NCBI RefSeq assembly: GCF_002270485.1
Contig: NZ_NQOG01000018.1
Coordinates: 1 to 57,573, forward strand
DNA length: 57,573 nt
Direction: 5' to 3'
Source of the DNA: Anaerostipes hominis (ex Lee et al. 2021)
GTDB lineage: Bacteria > Bacillota > Clostridia > Lachnospirales > Lachnospiraceae
Below, one piece after another: positions 39,877 through 48,703 of this stretch. The first letter of the stretch is position 1. The number at the start of each line of letters is the position of its first letter. The notes below the pieces were generated by a model. That model was not told the origin of the DNA. It was given only the letters and a program-made list of their open reading frames with translations, and did no database searches. Position numbers and translations under genes: made by a program.

Positions 39877-40764
39877 ATGAATTTAAAACAGCTGACTTAT
39901 TTTGTCGCACTGGCAAAGAATCAAAATTTTACCACTGCCGCAAATGAATTGTTCATATGCCAGTCGGCGCTGAGCAAGACGATAAAAGCCATGGAAGAGG
40001 ATTTGGATGTACAGCTTGTTGACCGGACTGCAAAGCGTTTTTGCCTGACGCCGGAGGGCAGGATGCTCTACCAGGAAGGCAGGGACGCGCTGGAGAACAT
40101 CAATAACCAGATGGAGCATTTAAGAGACTGTATCAATGCAAAGAACGGAGAAATTTCGGTGGGGATACCTCCAGTGATCAGTACCATTTATTTTGCGTCT
40201 ATTATCCATGGGTTCCGGAAAGCCTATCCGGGAATCCGTCTTGTTATTGCGGAAGAGGGAGCAAATACTGTGAAAGAGAAGGTTCAGTCCGGAGAGATTG
40301 ACATTGGTGTAGTCATACTTCCTTTTGCCTCGGACGATTTTCATATCCTTCCTGTATTTAAGTCGGATAATGTGCTGACGGTCAGCACGGATCATCCTCT
40401 CGCAGGCCGTGAGAAAGCAGCCTTCCGGGAATTGAGAAATGAAGAGTTCATCTCGCTTGACAAGACGTTTATGCTCCACAGCCGGACCAGGGAGCTGTGC
40501 CATATGTCGGGTTTTGAACCGAACATCGTCATGGAGAGCTCCCAATGGGACTTCATAGCCGAGATGGTTTCACTGAACCAGGGAGTGGCCATCCTTCCGC
40601 GGCCGATTTTATCCCGTTTTAATTCAGATAAAATAAAAATTCTTACACTGACAGAACCGGAGTTTCCATGGGATATAGCATTGATTATAAGAAAGGACAA
40701 ATACGTTTCAAATCCTATCAGACATTTTCAGACGTATGTAAAAAAACACGGGAATATTAAATAA
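39877..40764 (+). CDS. LysR-family regulator of the hydratase/CoA-transferase operon
   Basis: This 295-residue protein opens with a LysR winged helix-turn-helix (LKQLTYFVALAKNQNFTTAA, NELFICQSALSKTIKAMEED), followed by the substrate-binding type 2 periplasmic-fold domain (about residues 90-290, GEISVGIPPVIS). The closest style is the CidR/YwbI subgroup for organic acids, but this is not certain. ATG 39877 is preceded by AAAGGAG. A separate terminator (40775) splits it from the following operon, which has its own promoter. It probably activates that operon when its hydroxy or short-chain acid is present. Confidence 0.88.
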   Translation: MNLKQLTYFVALAKNQNFTTAANELFICQSALSKTIKAMEEDLDVQLVDRTAKRFCLTPEGRMLYQEGRDALENINNQMEHLRDCINAKNGEISVGIPPVISTIYFASIIHGFRKAYPGIRLVIAEEGANTVKEKVQSGEIDIGVVILPFASDDFHILPVFKSDNVLTVSTDHPLAGREKAAFRELRNEEFISLDKTFMLHSRTRELCHMSGFEPNIVMESSQWDFIAEMVSLNQGVAILPRPILSRFNSDKIKILTLTEPEFPWDIALIIRKDKYVSNPIRHFQTYVKKHGNIK

Positions 40765-40774
40765 AGAAATTGCA

Positions 40775-40818
40775 AAGAACTAAACCTGAGATAGAATACA
40801 GGCTTAGTTCTTTTTTTT
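40775..40818 (+). terminator. Terminator of the LysR gene
   Basis: AAGAACTAA (40775-40783) pairs with TTAGTTCTT (40804-40812), with an inner CCTG/CAGG stem and T6 following. Confidence 0.9.
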
Positions 40819-40844
40819 CATGCCGTCTATGAATTTTATATATT

Positions 40845-40873
40845 TTACTGTGAGAATCAACCAAATATATAAT
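40845..40873 (+). promoter_or_regulatory. Promoter of the maoC-CoA-transferase-gntP operon
   Basis: TTACTG (40845-40850), 17 bases, TATAAT (40868-40873). The start codon of the first gene is 61 bases further. The poor -35 fits a LysR-activated promoter; a TATA-N8-TATA repeat is seen near 40879-40894. Confidence 0.6.
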
Positions 40874-40933
40874 GGATTTATAGAAGTAATTATACAAGAT
40901 AATCAATGAATTGCATCAGGGAAGGAGTAATCA

Positions 40934-41374
40934 ATGGGAAATTGTTCATTAAAAGTCGGAGATGGATGTTCTTTTTGTAAACAAATTAGCAATGAGGATG
41001 TCCTGGCATTTGCAGAGGTGACGGGGGATAAAAATCCGCTGCATCTGGATGATGACTATGCGAAAGGTACGGTATTTAAAGAAAGGATAGCACACGGGAT
41101 GATCAGTGCCGGAGTCATCTCGGCGGCCATTGCCATGAAGCTTCCGGGACCCGGTACCACATATCTGGGCCAGTCGCTGAAGTTTACGGGACCTGTGAAG
41201 ATCGGAGACACAGTCACAGCCAATTTGAGGGTAAAGGAATTAAAAGAAAAACCCAAGTTTACGATCGCCACGATCGCCACTACTTGTGTCAACCAGGAAG
41301 GCAAGGTTGTCGTGGAAGGGGAAGCAACCGTTATCCCACCGGAGCATAAGGAGGATACAGCATGTCAAAATTAA
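40934..41374 (+). CDS. MaoC/PhaJ-type (R)-specific enoyl-CoA hydratase
   Basis: This 146-residue hot-dog-fold protein has the hydratase-2 motif AFAEVTGDKNPLHLDDDYA with the Asp32/His37 catalytic dyad, then AHGMISAGVISAAIA. Hydratase-2 enzymes of this size interconvert (R)-3-hydroxyacyl-CoA and trans-2-enoyl-CoA. GGAAGGAG precedes the ATG. Its 3' end overlaps the CoA-transferase start by 13 bases. Within the operon it most likely dehydrates an (R)-3-hydroxyacyl-CoA made by the transferase, for example 3-hydroxybutyryl-CoA to crotonyl-CoA. Confidence 0.85.
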   Translation: MGNCSLKVGDGCSFCKQISNEDVLAFAEVTGDKNPLHLDDDYAKGTVFKERIAHGMISAGVISAAIAMKLPGPGTTYLGQSLKFTGPVKIGDTVTANLRVKELKEKPKFTIATIATTCVNQEGKVVVEGEATVIPPEHKEDTACQN

Positions 41375-42930
41375 GCAGTGCAGAAGAGGCGGTAAAACAG
41401 ATCAAAGACGGCGACACGGTAGCGTTCAACGGATTTGCCTTTGGGTTCGGTTTCGCTGAAGAAATAGCAAAGGCTTTGGGAAAACGCTACGAGGAGGAGG
41501 GACATCCAAAAGATTTGACGCTCCTGTTTGGATCAGGCTGCGGAGACGGAGGAGCCCTCAAAGAAGATTTCGGCCTGGACCATCTGGCGAAAGAAGGAAT
41601 GGTCAAACGGATCATTGCCGGGCATGTGGGACTGGCAAAGAAGCTGAGCAGAATGATCAATGAGAATAAGATCGCGGCTTATAATTTTCCGCAGGGTGTC
41701 GTTGCACATTTATTCAGGGCCATTGCAGGGGGCAAGCCCGGGGTGCTGACTCAGGTGGGATTAAAGACATTTGCAGATCCAAGAGTGGAAGGCGGACGGA
41801 TGAACCAGGCTGCCCGGAGCGAGAGCTTTGTGGAGGTTATGGAGGCAGCAGGGAGAGAATATCTTTTGTACCGTTCCATTCCTGTGGACGCTGCCATTAT
41901 CCGCGGGACGGTGGGAGACGAGAAAGGCAATATGACGGTCGAGGAAGAAGGGGTGCTTTTGGAAACACTCCATATCGCTGAGGCAGCTAAAAATTCCGGA
42001 GGGATCGTGATCGGTCAGGTAAAAGAGGTGGCAAAAGAGGGGACTTTGGACCCAAGAGATGTATATGTCCCGGGAATCATGGTAGATACATTGGTAAAGG
42101 CCAAACCGGAAAATCATCGGATGACTTGTATATTAGACTATGATGCTTCTTTTACGGGGGAAGTGAAAGTGCCGTCTGACAGCATTGCGCCTATGGAAAT
42201 GGGAATACGGAAGGTCATCGCAAAGCGGTGTGCGAAAGAGATTCAGCTGGATACTACGATCAATCTGGGGATCGGAGTGCCGGAGGGTGTCGCTTCCGTC
42301 GCCCTGGAAGCAGGGATTGCAGACCGTCTGACAATGACCATCGAGGCCGGGGCGATCGGAGGAGTGCCTCAGGGAGGACACAGCCTCGGAGCCGCAGCCA
42401 ATGTAGAAGTACTGATCGGCCAGCCCAATCTGTTTGACTTCTATGACGGCGGCGGGCTTGACCTGACCTGCCTCGGGCTTGCACAGGCAGATGCCAAAGG
42501 AAATATTAATGTAAGCAAGTTTAACGGCAGGATGGTTGGCTGCGGAGGATTCGTAAACATTTCACAGAATACGAAAAACGTCATTTTCTGCGGTACATTT
42601 ACGGCCGGAAAGTCGCTGATCGAAGTAAAAGACCGGGGACTTCAGATCGTACAGGACGGAGAGTTTACCAAGTTTGTGGACCAGGTGGAGCAGATCACCT
42701 TCAGTGGAGAGTATGGTGTGCAGACAGGACAGAATGTGCTGTATGTGACGGAACGGGCGGTGTTCAGACTGACGGAAGGCGGCCTGGAATTGATTGAGAT
42801 AGCACCTGGAATAGATCTCGAAAAGCACATTTTAGACAAGATGGATTTCAAACCTTTGATTTCCCGAAATCTAAAAGAGATGGATGCAGATATTTTTGAC
42901 AACACCCCATTAAAGATCGGAGGCAGATAG
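41362..42930 (+). CDS. Propionate-CoA-transferase-like family I CoA-transferase
   Basis: This 522-residue protein has both halves of a type I CoA-transferase in one chain, the size and order of Clostridium propionicum propionate CoA-transferase. The first half contains DGDTVAFNGFAFGFGFAEEI and GKPGVLTQVGLKTFADPRVE. The second half contains NLGIGVPEGVASVALEAGI and the catalytic Glu328 in TIEAGAIGGVPQGG. The reaction moves CoA from acetyl-CoA or another acyl-CoA to a carboxylic acid through a glutamyl-CoA thioester. AAGGAGG precedes the ATG. It sits between the hydratase and the permease. Substrates in the family include lactate, propionate and 3-hydroxybutyrate; which applies here is inferred from the hydratase. 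Confidence 0.85.
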   Translation: MSKLSSAEEAVKQIKDGDTVAFNGFAFGFGFAEEIAKALGKRYEEEGHPKDLTLLFGSGCGDGGALKEDFGLDHLAKEGMVKRIIAGHVGLAKKLSRMINENKIAAYNFPQGVVAHLFRAIAGGKPGVLTQVGLKTFADPRVEGGRMNQAARSESFVEVMEAAGREYLLYRSIPVDAAIIRGTVGDEKGNMTVEEEGVLLETLHIAEAAKNSGGIVIGQVKEVAKEGTLDPRDVYVPGIMVDTLVKAKPENHRMTCILDYDASFTGEVKVPSDSIAPMEMGIRKVIAKRCAKEIQLDTTINLGIGVPEGVASVALEAGIADRLTMTIEAGAIGGVPQGGHSLGAAANVEVLIGQPNLFDFYDGGGLDLTCLGLAQADAKGNINVSKFNGRMVGCGGFVNISQNTKNVIFCGTFTAGKSLIEVKDRGLQIVQDGEFTKFVDQVEQITFSGEYGVQTGQNVLYVTERAVFRLTEGGLELIEIAPGIDLEKHILDKMDFKPLISRNLKEMDADIFDNTPLKIGGR

Positions 42931-42931
42931 T

Positions 42932-44248
42932 ATGGTTGGAATTGTTTTAGGGCTCGCATTGCTTGTGTTCCTGGCGTACAAGGGATATTCAATTATCTGG
43001 GTAGCTCCGGTATCCGCCATGGTTGTGGCGCTGACCGGGGGACTTTCTCTGCTGCCTGCATACACAGACACTTATATGCAGGGGCTTGTGGACTTTGCCA
43101 AATCCTGGTTCCCAATGTTCCTTTTGGGAGCAATTTTCGGAAAGGCAATGGAAGTTACGGGGGCAGCCCATTCTGTGGCGAAAAAATTATCCTCAATGAT
43201 CGGAGCACAGAGGGCAATCCTGGCTGTTATTATCAGCTGTGGTATTTTGGTCTACGGTGGCATTTCACTGTTTGTAGTTGTGTTTGCCATTTATCCGATT
43301 GCCGTATCCTTATTTCGGGAGGCCGACCTTCCGAGAAGGCTGATCCCAGGCTGCATTGCCTGCGGCGCATTCACATTTTCCATGACCGCATTTCCTGGGA
43401 ATCCCCAGCTGAATAATATTATTCCCACAAAGTATTTCGGAACCAACGCAATGTCAGGACCTATCATGGGAATCGCAGGGGGACTTGTCATGCTCGTGGG
43501 AGGATATCTGTGGCTGTCTTACCGCGCAAAGAAAATGACTGCCGCGGGAGAGCACTTTGATGAACCTGACAATATAAAGGAGAGTACTTCAGAGGATCTG
43601 CCCAATCCACTGCTGTCGGTCGTGCCATTGCTGATCGTCGTCGCATCGCTGAATATCCTGCCAATGTGGATAGCGTTTCCGGAAGATAAGAAGTCCACTT
43701 ACGCTATCATCATCGCCCTGCTTTTGGGGATCGCCGCATCTATCCTGTTAAATCTTCGAAATTTGAAGGATATCATCGGCGCTGTCAGTGAAGGTGCCAA
43801 CGGATCTGTCATGGCGATTATGAACACATCTGCAGCCGTGGGATTCGGAGCAGTGGTAAAGGCTGCTCCCGGGTTTGCCGTACTTACAAAGGCTGTCCTG
43901 GGCATCAAAGCAAGCCCTCTGATTTCGGAGGCGCTGGCTGTAACACTTCTGGCAGGAGCTACCGGATCTTCCTCCGGAGGCATGGGCATCGCGCTGGAAG
44001 CATTGGGGCCGAAATATATGGAAATGGCTGCATCTTTGAACATTGATCCAGGCGCTTTCCACCGTGTCGCTTCCATCGCATCCGGGGGACTGGATTCTCT
44101 GCCCCACTGCGGAGCTGTCATCACGCTGCTGGCCGTAGCAGGAATGACACATAAAAAATCTTATGCAGATATCGGCATGGTTACTTGTGTGATTCCCATT
44201 GTGGCAACCATTGTTGTTGTGGCGATGGGGATGATGGGCATAGTTTGA
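42932..44248 (+). CDS. GntP-family organic-acid permease
   Basis: This 438-residue membrane protein has 12 or more helices. The GntP features are visible: GKAMEVTGAAHSVAKKLSSM after an early helix, GGISLFVVVFAIYPIAVSLF, RRLIPGCIACGAFTFSMTAF and GATGSSSGGMGIALEALGPK. Members carry gluconate or 3-hydroxybutyrate-type acids in symport. It starts one base after the CoA-transferase stop. With the CoA-transferase and hydratase next to it, a hydroxy-acid substrate such as 3-hydroxybutyrate is favoured over gluconate. Confidence 0.88.
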   Translation: MVGIVLGLALLVFLAYKGYSIIWVAPVSAMVVALTGGLSLLPAYTDTYMQGLVDFAKSWFPMFLLGAIFGKAMEVTGAAHSVAKKLSSMIGAQRAILAVIISCGILVYGGISLFVVVFAIYPIAVSLFREADLPRRLIPGCIACGAFTFSMTAFPGNPQLNNIIPTKYFGTNAMSGPIMGIAGGLVMLVGGYLWLSYRAKKMTAAGEHFDEPDNIKESTSEDLPNPLLSVVPLLIVVASLNILPMWIAFPEDKKSTYAIIIALLLGIAASILLNLRNLKDIIGAVSEGANGSVMAIMNTSAAVGFGAVVKAAPGFAVLTKAVLGIKASPLISEALAVTLLAGATGSSSGGMGIALEALGPKYMEMAASLNIDPGAFHRVASIASGGLDSLPHCGAVITLLAVAGMTHKKSYADIGMVTCVIPIVATIVVVAMGMMGIV

Positions 44249-44309
44249 CATTTTGTACGTGATTTCCGTTCGGCTCTTAGAATGCCTCACTCCAATCATG
44301 TACAAAATG
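44249..44309 (+). repeat. Inverted repeat after gntP-like gene
   Basis: CATTTTGTACGTGATT (44249-44264) and AATCATGTACAAAATG (44294-44309) pair with one G-T step across 29 bases. No T-run follows, so it may be a weak terminator, an RNA-processing site or a regulator's binding site. Confidence 0.55.
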
Positions 44310-44445
44310 GACGTAATATCTGCCGGATAAGTATTTCTTTAGCAAAAGAAGCTATGCAACGATACTTTATTTGCCCACATTGTCCGTTTGCATCATGTTA
44401 TAGTTTCCATAGAGTATGAAAATTATGAAGTAAGGAGGGTATAAC

Positions 44446-44622
44446 ATGAATTTTTGGCAGAACGAAGTTGTGACGGATGCGGGTATCGCGCTGCAGTCCA
44501 GAATAATCAACGGTCATACATTGAAAATTGTAAGGGCTGTTACAGGGGCCGGTACTGTCCCGCCTGTAAATCTGAGGCAGCAGACAGAAGTAACGTCCCC
44601 GAAGCAGGCAATCATGGAATAA
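44446..44622 (+). pseudogene. N-terminal fragment of a phage tail/baseplate protein
   Basis: This 58-residue frame opens with MNFWQNEVVTDAGIALQSRI and continues with LKIVRAVTGAGTVPPVNLRQ. It resembles the N-terminus of phage tail-fibre or baseplate-associated proteins of Firmicutes phages. A good AAGGAGGG site precedes ATG 44446. The frame stops after GIMS-like residues and a terminator at 44653 follows. No other phage gene is present. It is either a leftover of a prophage or a small captured gene; the phage label rests on remembered similarity. Confidence 0.55.
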
Positions 44623-44652
44623 AAATTAAAGTAAATGCAGAGTTTAAGAAAG

Positions 44653-44679
44653 CCATGATGAAAAATCATGGTTTTTCTT
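44653..44679 (+). terminator. Terminator of the phage-like fragment
   Basis: CCATGAT (44653-44659) pairs with ATCATGG (44665-44671), followed by T5 and CTTTT. Confidence 0.85.
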
Positions 44680-44826
44680 TTGAGAAAATTAGCCGGATAC
44701 GGCGGTTAAGTTTATATATTGCTAATTAGTTGAGGGTTGTAGCGGCTTTTTCTCAGTGTTATAATGGAACACATATTTGGAGGATGCTCTTTATTTATAA
44801 AGAGATATCCGGACGTGGAGGTCGAT

Positions 44827-45981
44827 ATGAAAAAACAATTCTCAAAAATCCTGATCGCAATTCTTCTTGTGATCTCTCTCGGAGAGGGATTCCTTTTATA
44901 CAGGACGTATTCGGTATCGGGGGAAAATGTGGAGATAGCAAATAAACTTCAGCGCCTTAAAAAGACCGTGGATCAATATTATACCGGCGATGTGGATCAG
45001 GAGCAGCTGGAAAATTACGCTTATAAAGGATATCTGGCAGGTCTGGGAGACCCATATTCCACTTATTATTCAGAGAGTGAATTTAAAGAACTGATGGAAG
45101 CGACGAACGGTGTATTTTCAGGTGTAGGAATTTATCTTTCCCAGGATACTGTCACAGGTGAGATAAAGGTGATCAGGGTCATCAAGGGAGGTCCAAGTGA
45201 TGGAAGAGGAATCAAGGCCGGAGACGTTCTGATCAAGGTGGACGGCAAATCTGTTGGTGACAAGGATTTGGATAAAGTCGTAGCAGAAGTAAAAGGAGAA
45301 GAAGGCACTAAGGTAAAACTTTCTTTTCTGCGCGGAAAAGAGAAGAAAGCAAAAAACTACACAATTACGAGAAAAAAAGTTGTGACTCAGACCGTTGAGA
45401 CAAAAATGCTTGATAACAGTATTGGCTATTTGTCTATCTCTGAATTTGATGAAGTGACCGTTGGCCAATTTAAGAAAGGTATAAAACAGCTGCAGAACAA
45501 AGGAATGAAGGCTTTGATTCTGGATGTTCGGAATAATCCGGGCGGACTGGTGGATTCCGTTGTGGATATCTGCGACGAACTGCTTGGTGAAGGCAGGATT
45601 GTGTCTATAAAGGATAAACAGGGCAAGGAAAAGGTATACCGTTCAGATGCAGAGCAGTCGGTAAAGGTTCCGGTCTGTGTCCTTGTGAACGGAGAGAGCG
45701 CCAGCGCTTCTGAAATCTTGTCAGGAGCTGTCAAAGATCATAAAAGGGGAACCTTAGTAGGTGAAAAGACCTTCGGAAAAGGGATTGTGCAGGGATTCTT
45801 TAAATTGGGAGACGGTTCCTATGCCAAATTAACCTATGCGTCATATTATACGCCTTCAGGAGCCAATATCCATAAGAAGGGGATAAAACCTAATATAAAC
45901 ATAAAAGATGACACCAAGACAAAAGTGGATGAGCAGCTTTTAAAAGCACAGCAGCTTTTAAAGAAGAAGCTGAAGAAATAA
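44827..45981 (+). CDS. S41 carboxy-terminal processing peptidase (CtpA/CtpB-like)
   Basis: This 384-residue protein has an N-terminal membrane anchor or signal (residues 5-25, FSKILIAILLVISLGEGFLL), a PDZ domain (about 85-175: GVGIYLSQDTVTGEIKVIRV, GIKAGDVLIKVDG) and an S41 protease domain with RNNPGGLVDSVVDICDELLG, the serine motif NGESASASEIL and the lysine motif GEKTFGKGIVQG. Such enzymes are exported serine-lysine proteases. In related genomes the gene follows ftsE, ftsX and the M23 gene directly and may process cell-wall regulators. GGAGG precedes ATG 44827. Confidence 0.93.
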   Translation: MKKQFSKILIAILLVISLGEGFLLYRTYSVSGENVEIANKLQRLKKTVDQYYTGDVDQEQLENYAYKGYLAGLGDPYSTYYSESEFKELMEATNGVFSGVGIYLSQDTVTGEIKVIRVIKGGPSDGRGIKAGDVLIKVDGKSVGDKDLDKVVAEVKGEEGTKVKLSFLRGKEKKAKNYTITRKKVVTQTVETKMLDNSIGYLSISEFDEVTVGQFKKGIKQLQNKGMKALILDVRNNPGGLVDSVVDICDELLGEGRIVSIKDKQGKEKVYRSDAEQSVKVPVCVLVNGESASASEILSGAVKDHKRGTLVGEKTFGKGIVQGFFKLGDGSYAKLTYASYYTPSGANIHKKGIKPNINIKDDTKTKVDEQLLKAQQLLKKKLKK

Positions 45982-46013
45982 AATTTTACAGGAGCCGGAA
46001 AAGCAACGAAAGC

Positions 46014-46109
46014 ATGAGAGCGAAAAAGGATGGATTTACCTTAGTGGAACTGATTGTGATTTTGCTGATCCCTTCACTGACAGGGTATAGACAAAGTTTT
46101 CTGTCATAG
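46014..46109 (+). pseudogene. Truncated prepilin-like fragment
   Basis: A 31-residue frame reads MRAKKDGFTLVELIVILLIP then stops at 46107. GFTLVELIVIL is the type IV prepilin/pseudopilin signal, with cleavage after Gly and a Glu at position 5 of the mature form. The rest of the protein is gone. No pilus genes are near. Confidence 0.65.
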
Positions 46110-46157
46110 CGGCGAATAACGTGTTGTTCGACTTCATCGGTTATAAACGGAAATAAT

Positions 46158-46598
46158 ATGGCAGCAGTGATCCATCCGGATGATATAGTGGTGAGGAAAG
46201 AGAACCTGCAGGAACAGCTGAAATGCGGCAACACGATCCACAATGAGAACAGGCTGATCCGAAAAGACGGTGAGATCGTATGGATTTCGATCCAGGCGCA
46301 GCTGTTCACGGAAGAGGATGGGGAACATCATTTTTACTGTGTATTTGTTGATATTACGGAAGAAAAGCTTTTGCAGGACAGAGTCAGGGAATTGCACGAG
46401 AAGGAGCTGACTTATTTTGCCGATATGTCATTGAACGGAGGCAGCATCAGATCCGGTCTACGGCGACAAAATCAGAGAAGAAATGAGACGGAGCAGAAGA
46501 TGCAGGAGATCCGCGGTCTGATTTTATATACGGTGGTGAAGAATATTCACATTTTAAAGTACAGAACAAACATTCGAATTTGTTCTGTACTTTTTTAG
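46158..46598 (+). pseudogene. PAS-domain protein fragment
   Basis: Residues 1-95 read as the C-terminal half of a PAS domain: VIHPDDIVVRKENLQEQLKC, RLIRKDGEIVWISIQAQLF, FYCVFVDITEEKLLQDRVRE. The remainder ([20 protein letters not shown]...) has no recognised domain and runs into a terminator. There is no ribosome binding site at the ATG. It looks like the remnant of a sensor such as a PAS-GGDEF protein whose catalytic part is deleted. Confidence 0.6.
46556..46596 (+). terminator. Strong terminator upstream of uvrB
   Basis: A perfect 15-bp stem joins 46556-46570 and 46579-46593 across an eight-base loop. It ends in six T in all. Confidence 0.93.
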
Positions 46599-46606
46599 TG
46601 GGGTCT

Positions 46607-46614
46607 GATATAAT
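46607..46614 (+). promoter_or_regulatory. Extended -10 promoter of uvrB
   Basis: TGATATAAT (TG at 46606-46607, TATAAT at 46609-46614) lies right after the terminator. A -35 is weak. No clear LexA box was recognised in the following 90 bases. Confidence 0.5.
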
Positions 46615-46708
46615 CAAGGCTGATACACAGAGTATGATATTTCAGAGAATGGGAATCATAATTATGGGAATTTCTATCCCGTTTTACGATATACGGAGGT
46701 GTATATTT

Positions 46709-48694
46709 ATGGATCATTTTGAATTGGTATCTGAATTTGAGCCTACTGGGGATCAGCCGGAAGCGATTAAACAGCTGGTTTCTGGATTTAAGCAGGGGAA
46801 TCAGTTTGAAACGCTATTAGGGGTTACAGGGTCAGGCAAAACGTTTACAATGGCAAATGTCATTCAAGAATTAAATAAACCTACATTGATCATTGCCCAT
46901 AACAAGACCCTGGCAGCACAGCTTTACAGTGAATTTAAAGCATTTTTTCCGCATAATGCCGTGGAATATTTTGTTTCCTACTATGATTATTATCAGCCGG
47001 AGGCCTATGTACCGTCCACAGATACCTATATTGAAAAAGACTCTTCCGTCAACGATGAGATCGATAAACTGAGGCACAGCGCCACAGCCGCCCTCATAGA
47101 GAGGAAGGATGTGATCGTGGTATCCAGTGTTTCCTGCATTTACGGGATAGGAAGCAAGGAAAATTACTCTGAGATGATGATTTCCTTAAGACCCGGTATG
47201 CAGAAGGACAGGGATCAGGTTATCGATGAACTGATCAATATCCAGTATGTCCGAAACGAACTGGATTTTAAACGGGGAACCTTCCGGGTGAAAGGTGATG
47301 TCCTGGAGATCCTTCCGGTCTCTACATTTGAGGAGGCTGTCCGGGTAGAGTTTTTCGGAGATGAGATTGACAGGATCGTGGAATTTGATGTTCTCACCGG
47401 AGAAGTCAAGAGAAGCATTAACTTTCTCGCCATATTTCCGGCATCCCACTATGTAGTTCCGCAGGAACAGATAGAGCAGGCGATTGTTAATATCAAACAG
47501 GAGCTGGCCGAGAGGGTAAAGTATTTTCAGGAAAATGACCAGCTGATCGAGGCACAGAGGATTGCGGAACGAACGAATTTTGATATTGAGATGCTGAGGG
47601 AGACCGGGTTCTGTTCCGGTATTGAGAACTATTCCAGGCATCTGACCGGGGGTAAACCAGGGGAACCGCCGAGTACGCTGATCGATTTCTTTGGGGATGA
47701 TTTTCTGGTGATCGTGGACGAGTCCCATATCACAGTGCCCCAGATCGGGGGTATGTATTCCGGAGACCAGTCCAGGAAGTCTACCCTGGTGGATTTCGGA
47801 TTCCGTCTGCCATCGGCAAAGGATAACCGCCCGCTGGAATTCAGCGAATTTGAGAGTAAGATCGATCAGATGCTGTTTGTTTCCGCAACGCCGAACAAGT
47901 ATGAAGCAGAGCATGAACTTCTCCGGGCAGAACAGATCATACGCCCGACCGGACTTTTAGATCCGCCGATTGATGTGCGTCCGGTAAAAGGACAGATTGA
48001 CGACCTTTTATCTGAAGTGCATAAAGAGACAGAGCAGGGACATAAGGTTCTGGTTACCACCCTTACAAAGCGGATGGCGGAGGAGCTGACCGATTACATG
48101 AGGGAGGTTGGAATCCGGGTTAAATACCTGCATTCTGATATTGATACCCTTGAGCGAACAGAGATCGTCAGGGATTTGAGGATGGACGTATTTGATGTGC
48201 TTGTCGGCATCAACCTGCTGAGAGAAGGTCTGGATATTCCGGAGATCACGCTTGTCGCGATCCTGGATGCAGATAAAGAAGGCTTTTTAAGATCAGAGAC
48301 TTCTCTGGTGCAGACAGTGGGTCGTGCGGCCCGAAACAGTGAAGGACATGTTATCATGTACGCCGACAATATGACAGATTCCATGGAAGCCGCCATCAGT
48401 GAGACAAACCGGAGACGAGCGATTCAGGATCAGTACAATAAAGAGCATGGCGTCACACCGCAGACGATTCAGAAGGATATACGTGATCTGATCAAGATTT
48501 CTGAGGAGGAAGAAGCAGAGCAGACCAATGAAAAGGATATTGAGTCTATGAACAAGAAAGAACTGAAGGAAAATATTGAACGGCTCACCAAGAAGATGAA
48601 CAGGGCGGCGGCAGAGCTGAATTTTGAGGAGGCCGCAACGCTGCGGGATGAACTGAAAGAATATAAGATTGCTTACAGAGATTATGATAAGTAA
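46709..48694 (+). CDS. uvrB: UvrABC excinuclease subunit B
   Basis: This 661-residue nucleotide-excision repair helicase-like protein has Walker A GVTGSGKT (38-45), the damage-loading beta-hairpin region [20 protein letters not shown], the [18 protein letters not shown] motif, and motif VI in [21 protein letters not shown] motif ([20 protein letters not shown]) is at the C-terminus. ATG 46709 is chosen because GGAGG lies nine bases upstream; a longer frame runs back into the terminator. uvrA follows with a nine-base gap. Confidence 0.97.
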   Translation: MDHFELVSEFEPTGDQPEAIKQLVSGFKQGNQFETLLGVTGSGKTFTMANVIQELNKPTLIIAHNKTLAAQLYSEFKAFFPHNAVEYFVSYYDYYQPEAYVPSTDTYIEKDSSVNDEIDKLRHSATAALIERKDVIVVSSVSCIYGIGSKENYSEMMISLRPGMQKDRDQVIDELINIQYVRNELDFKRGTFRVKGDVLEILPVSTFEEAVRVEFFGDEIDRIVEFDVLTGEVKRSINFLAIFPASHYVVPQEQIEQAIVNIKQELAERVKYFQENDQLIEAQRIAERTNFDIEMLRETGFCSGIENYSRHLTGGKPGEPPSTLIDFFGDDFLVIVDESHITVPQIGGMYSGDQSRKSTLVDFGFRLPSAKDNRPLEFSEFESKIDQMLFVSATPNKYEAEHELLRAEQIIRPTGLLDPPIDVRPVKGQIDDLLSEVHKETEQGHKVLVTTLTKRMAEELTDYMREVGIRVKYLHSDIDTLERTEIVRDLRMDVFDVLVGINLLREGLDIPEITLVAILDADKEGFLRSETSLVQTVGRAARNSEGHVIMYADNMTDSMEAAISETNRRRAIQDQYNKEHGVTPQTIQKDIRDLIKISEEEEAEQTNEKDIESMNKKELKENIERLTKKMNRAAAELNFEEAATLRDELKEYKIAYRDYDK

Positions 48695-48703
48695 GGAGAT
48701 ACT

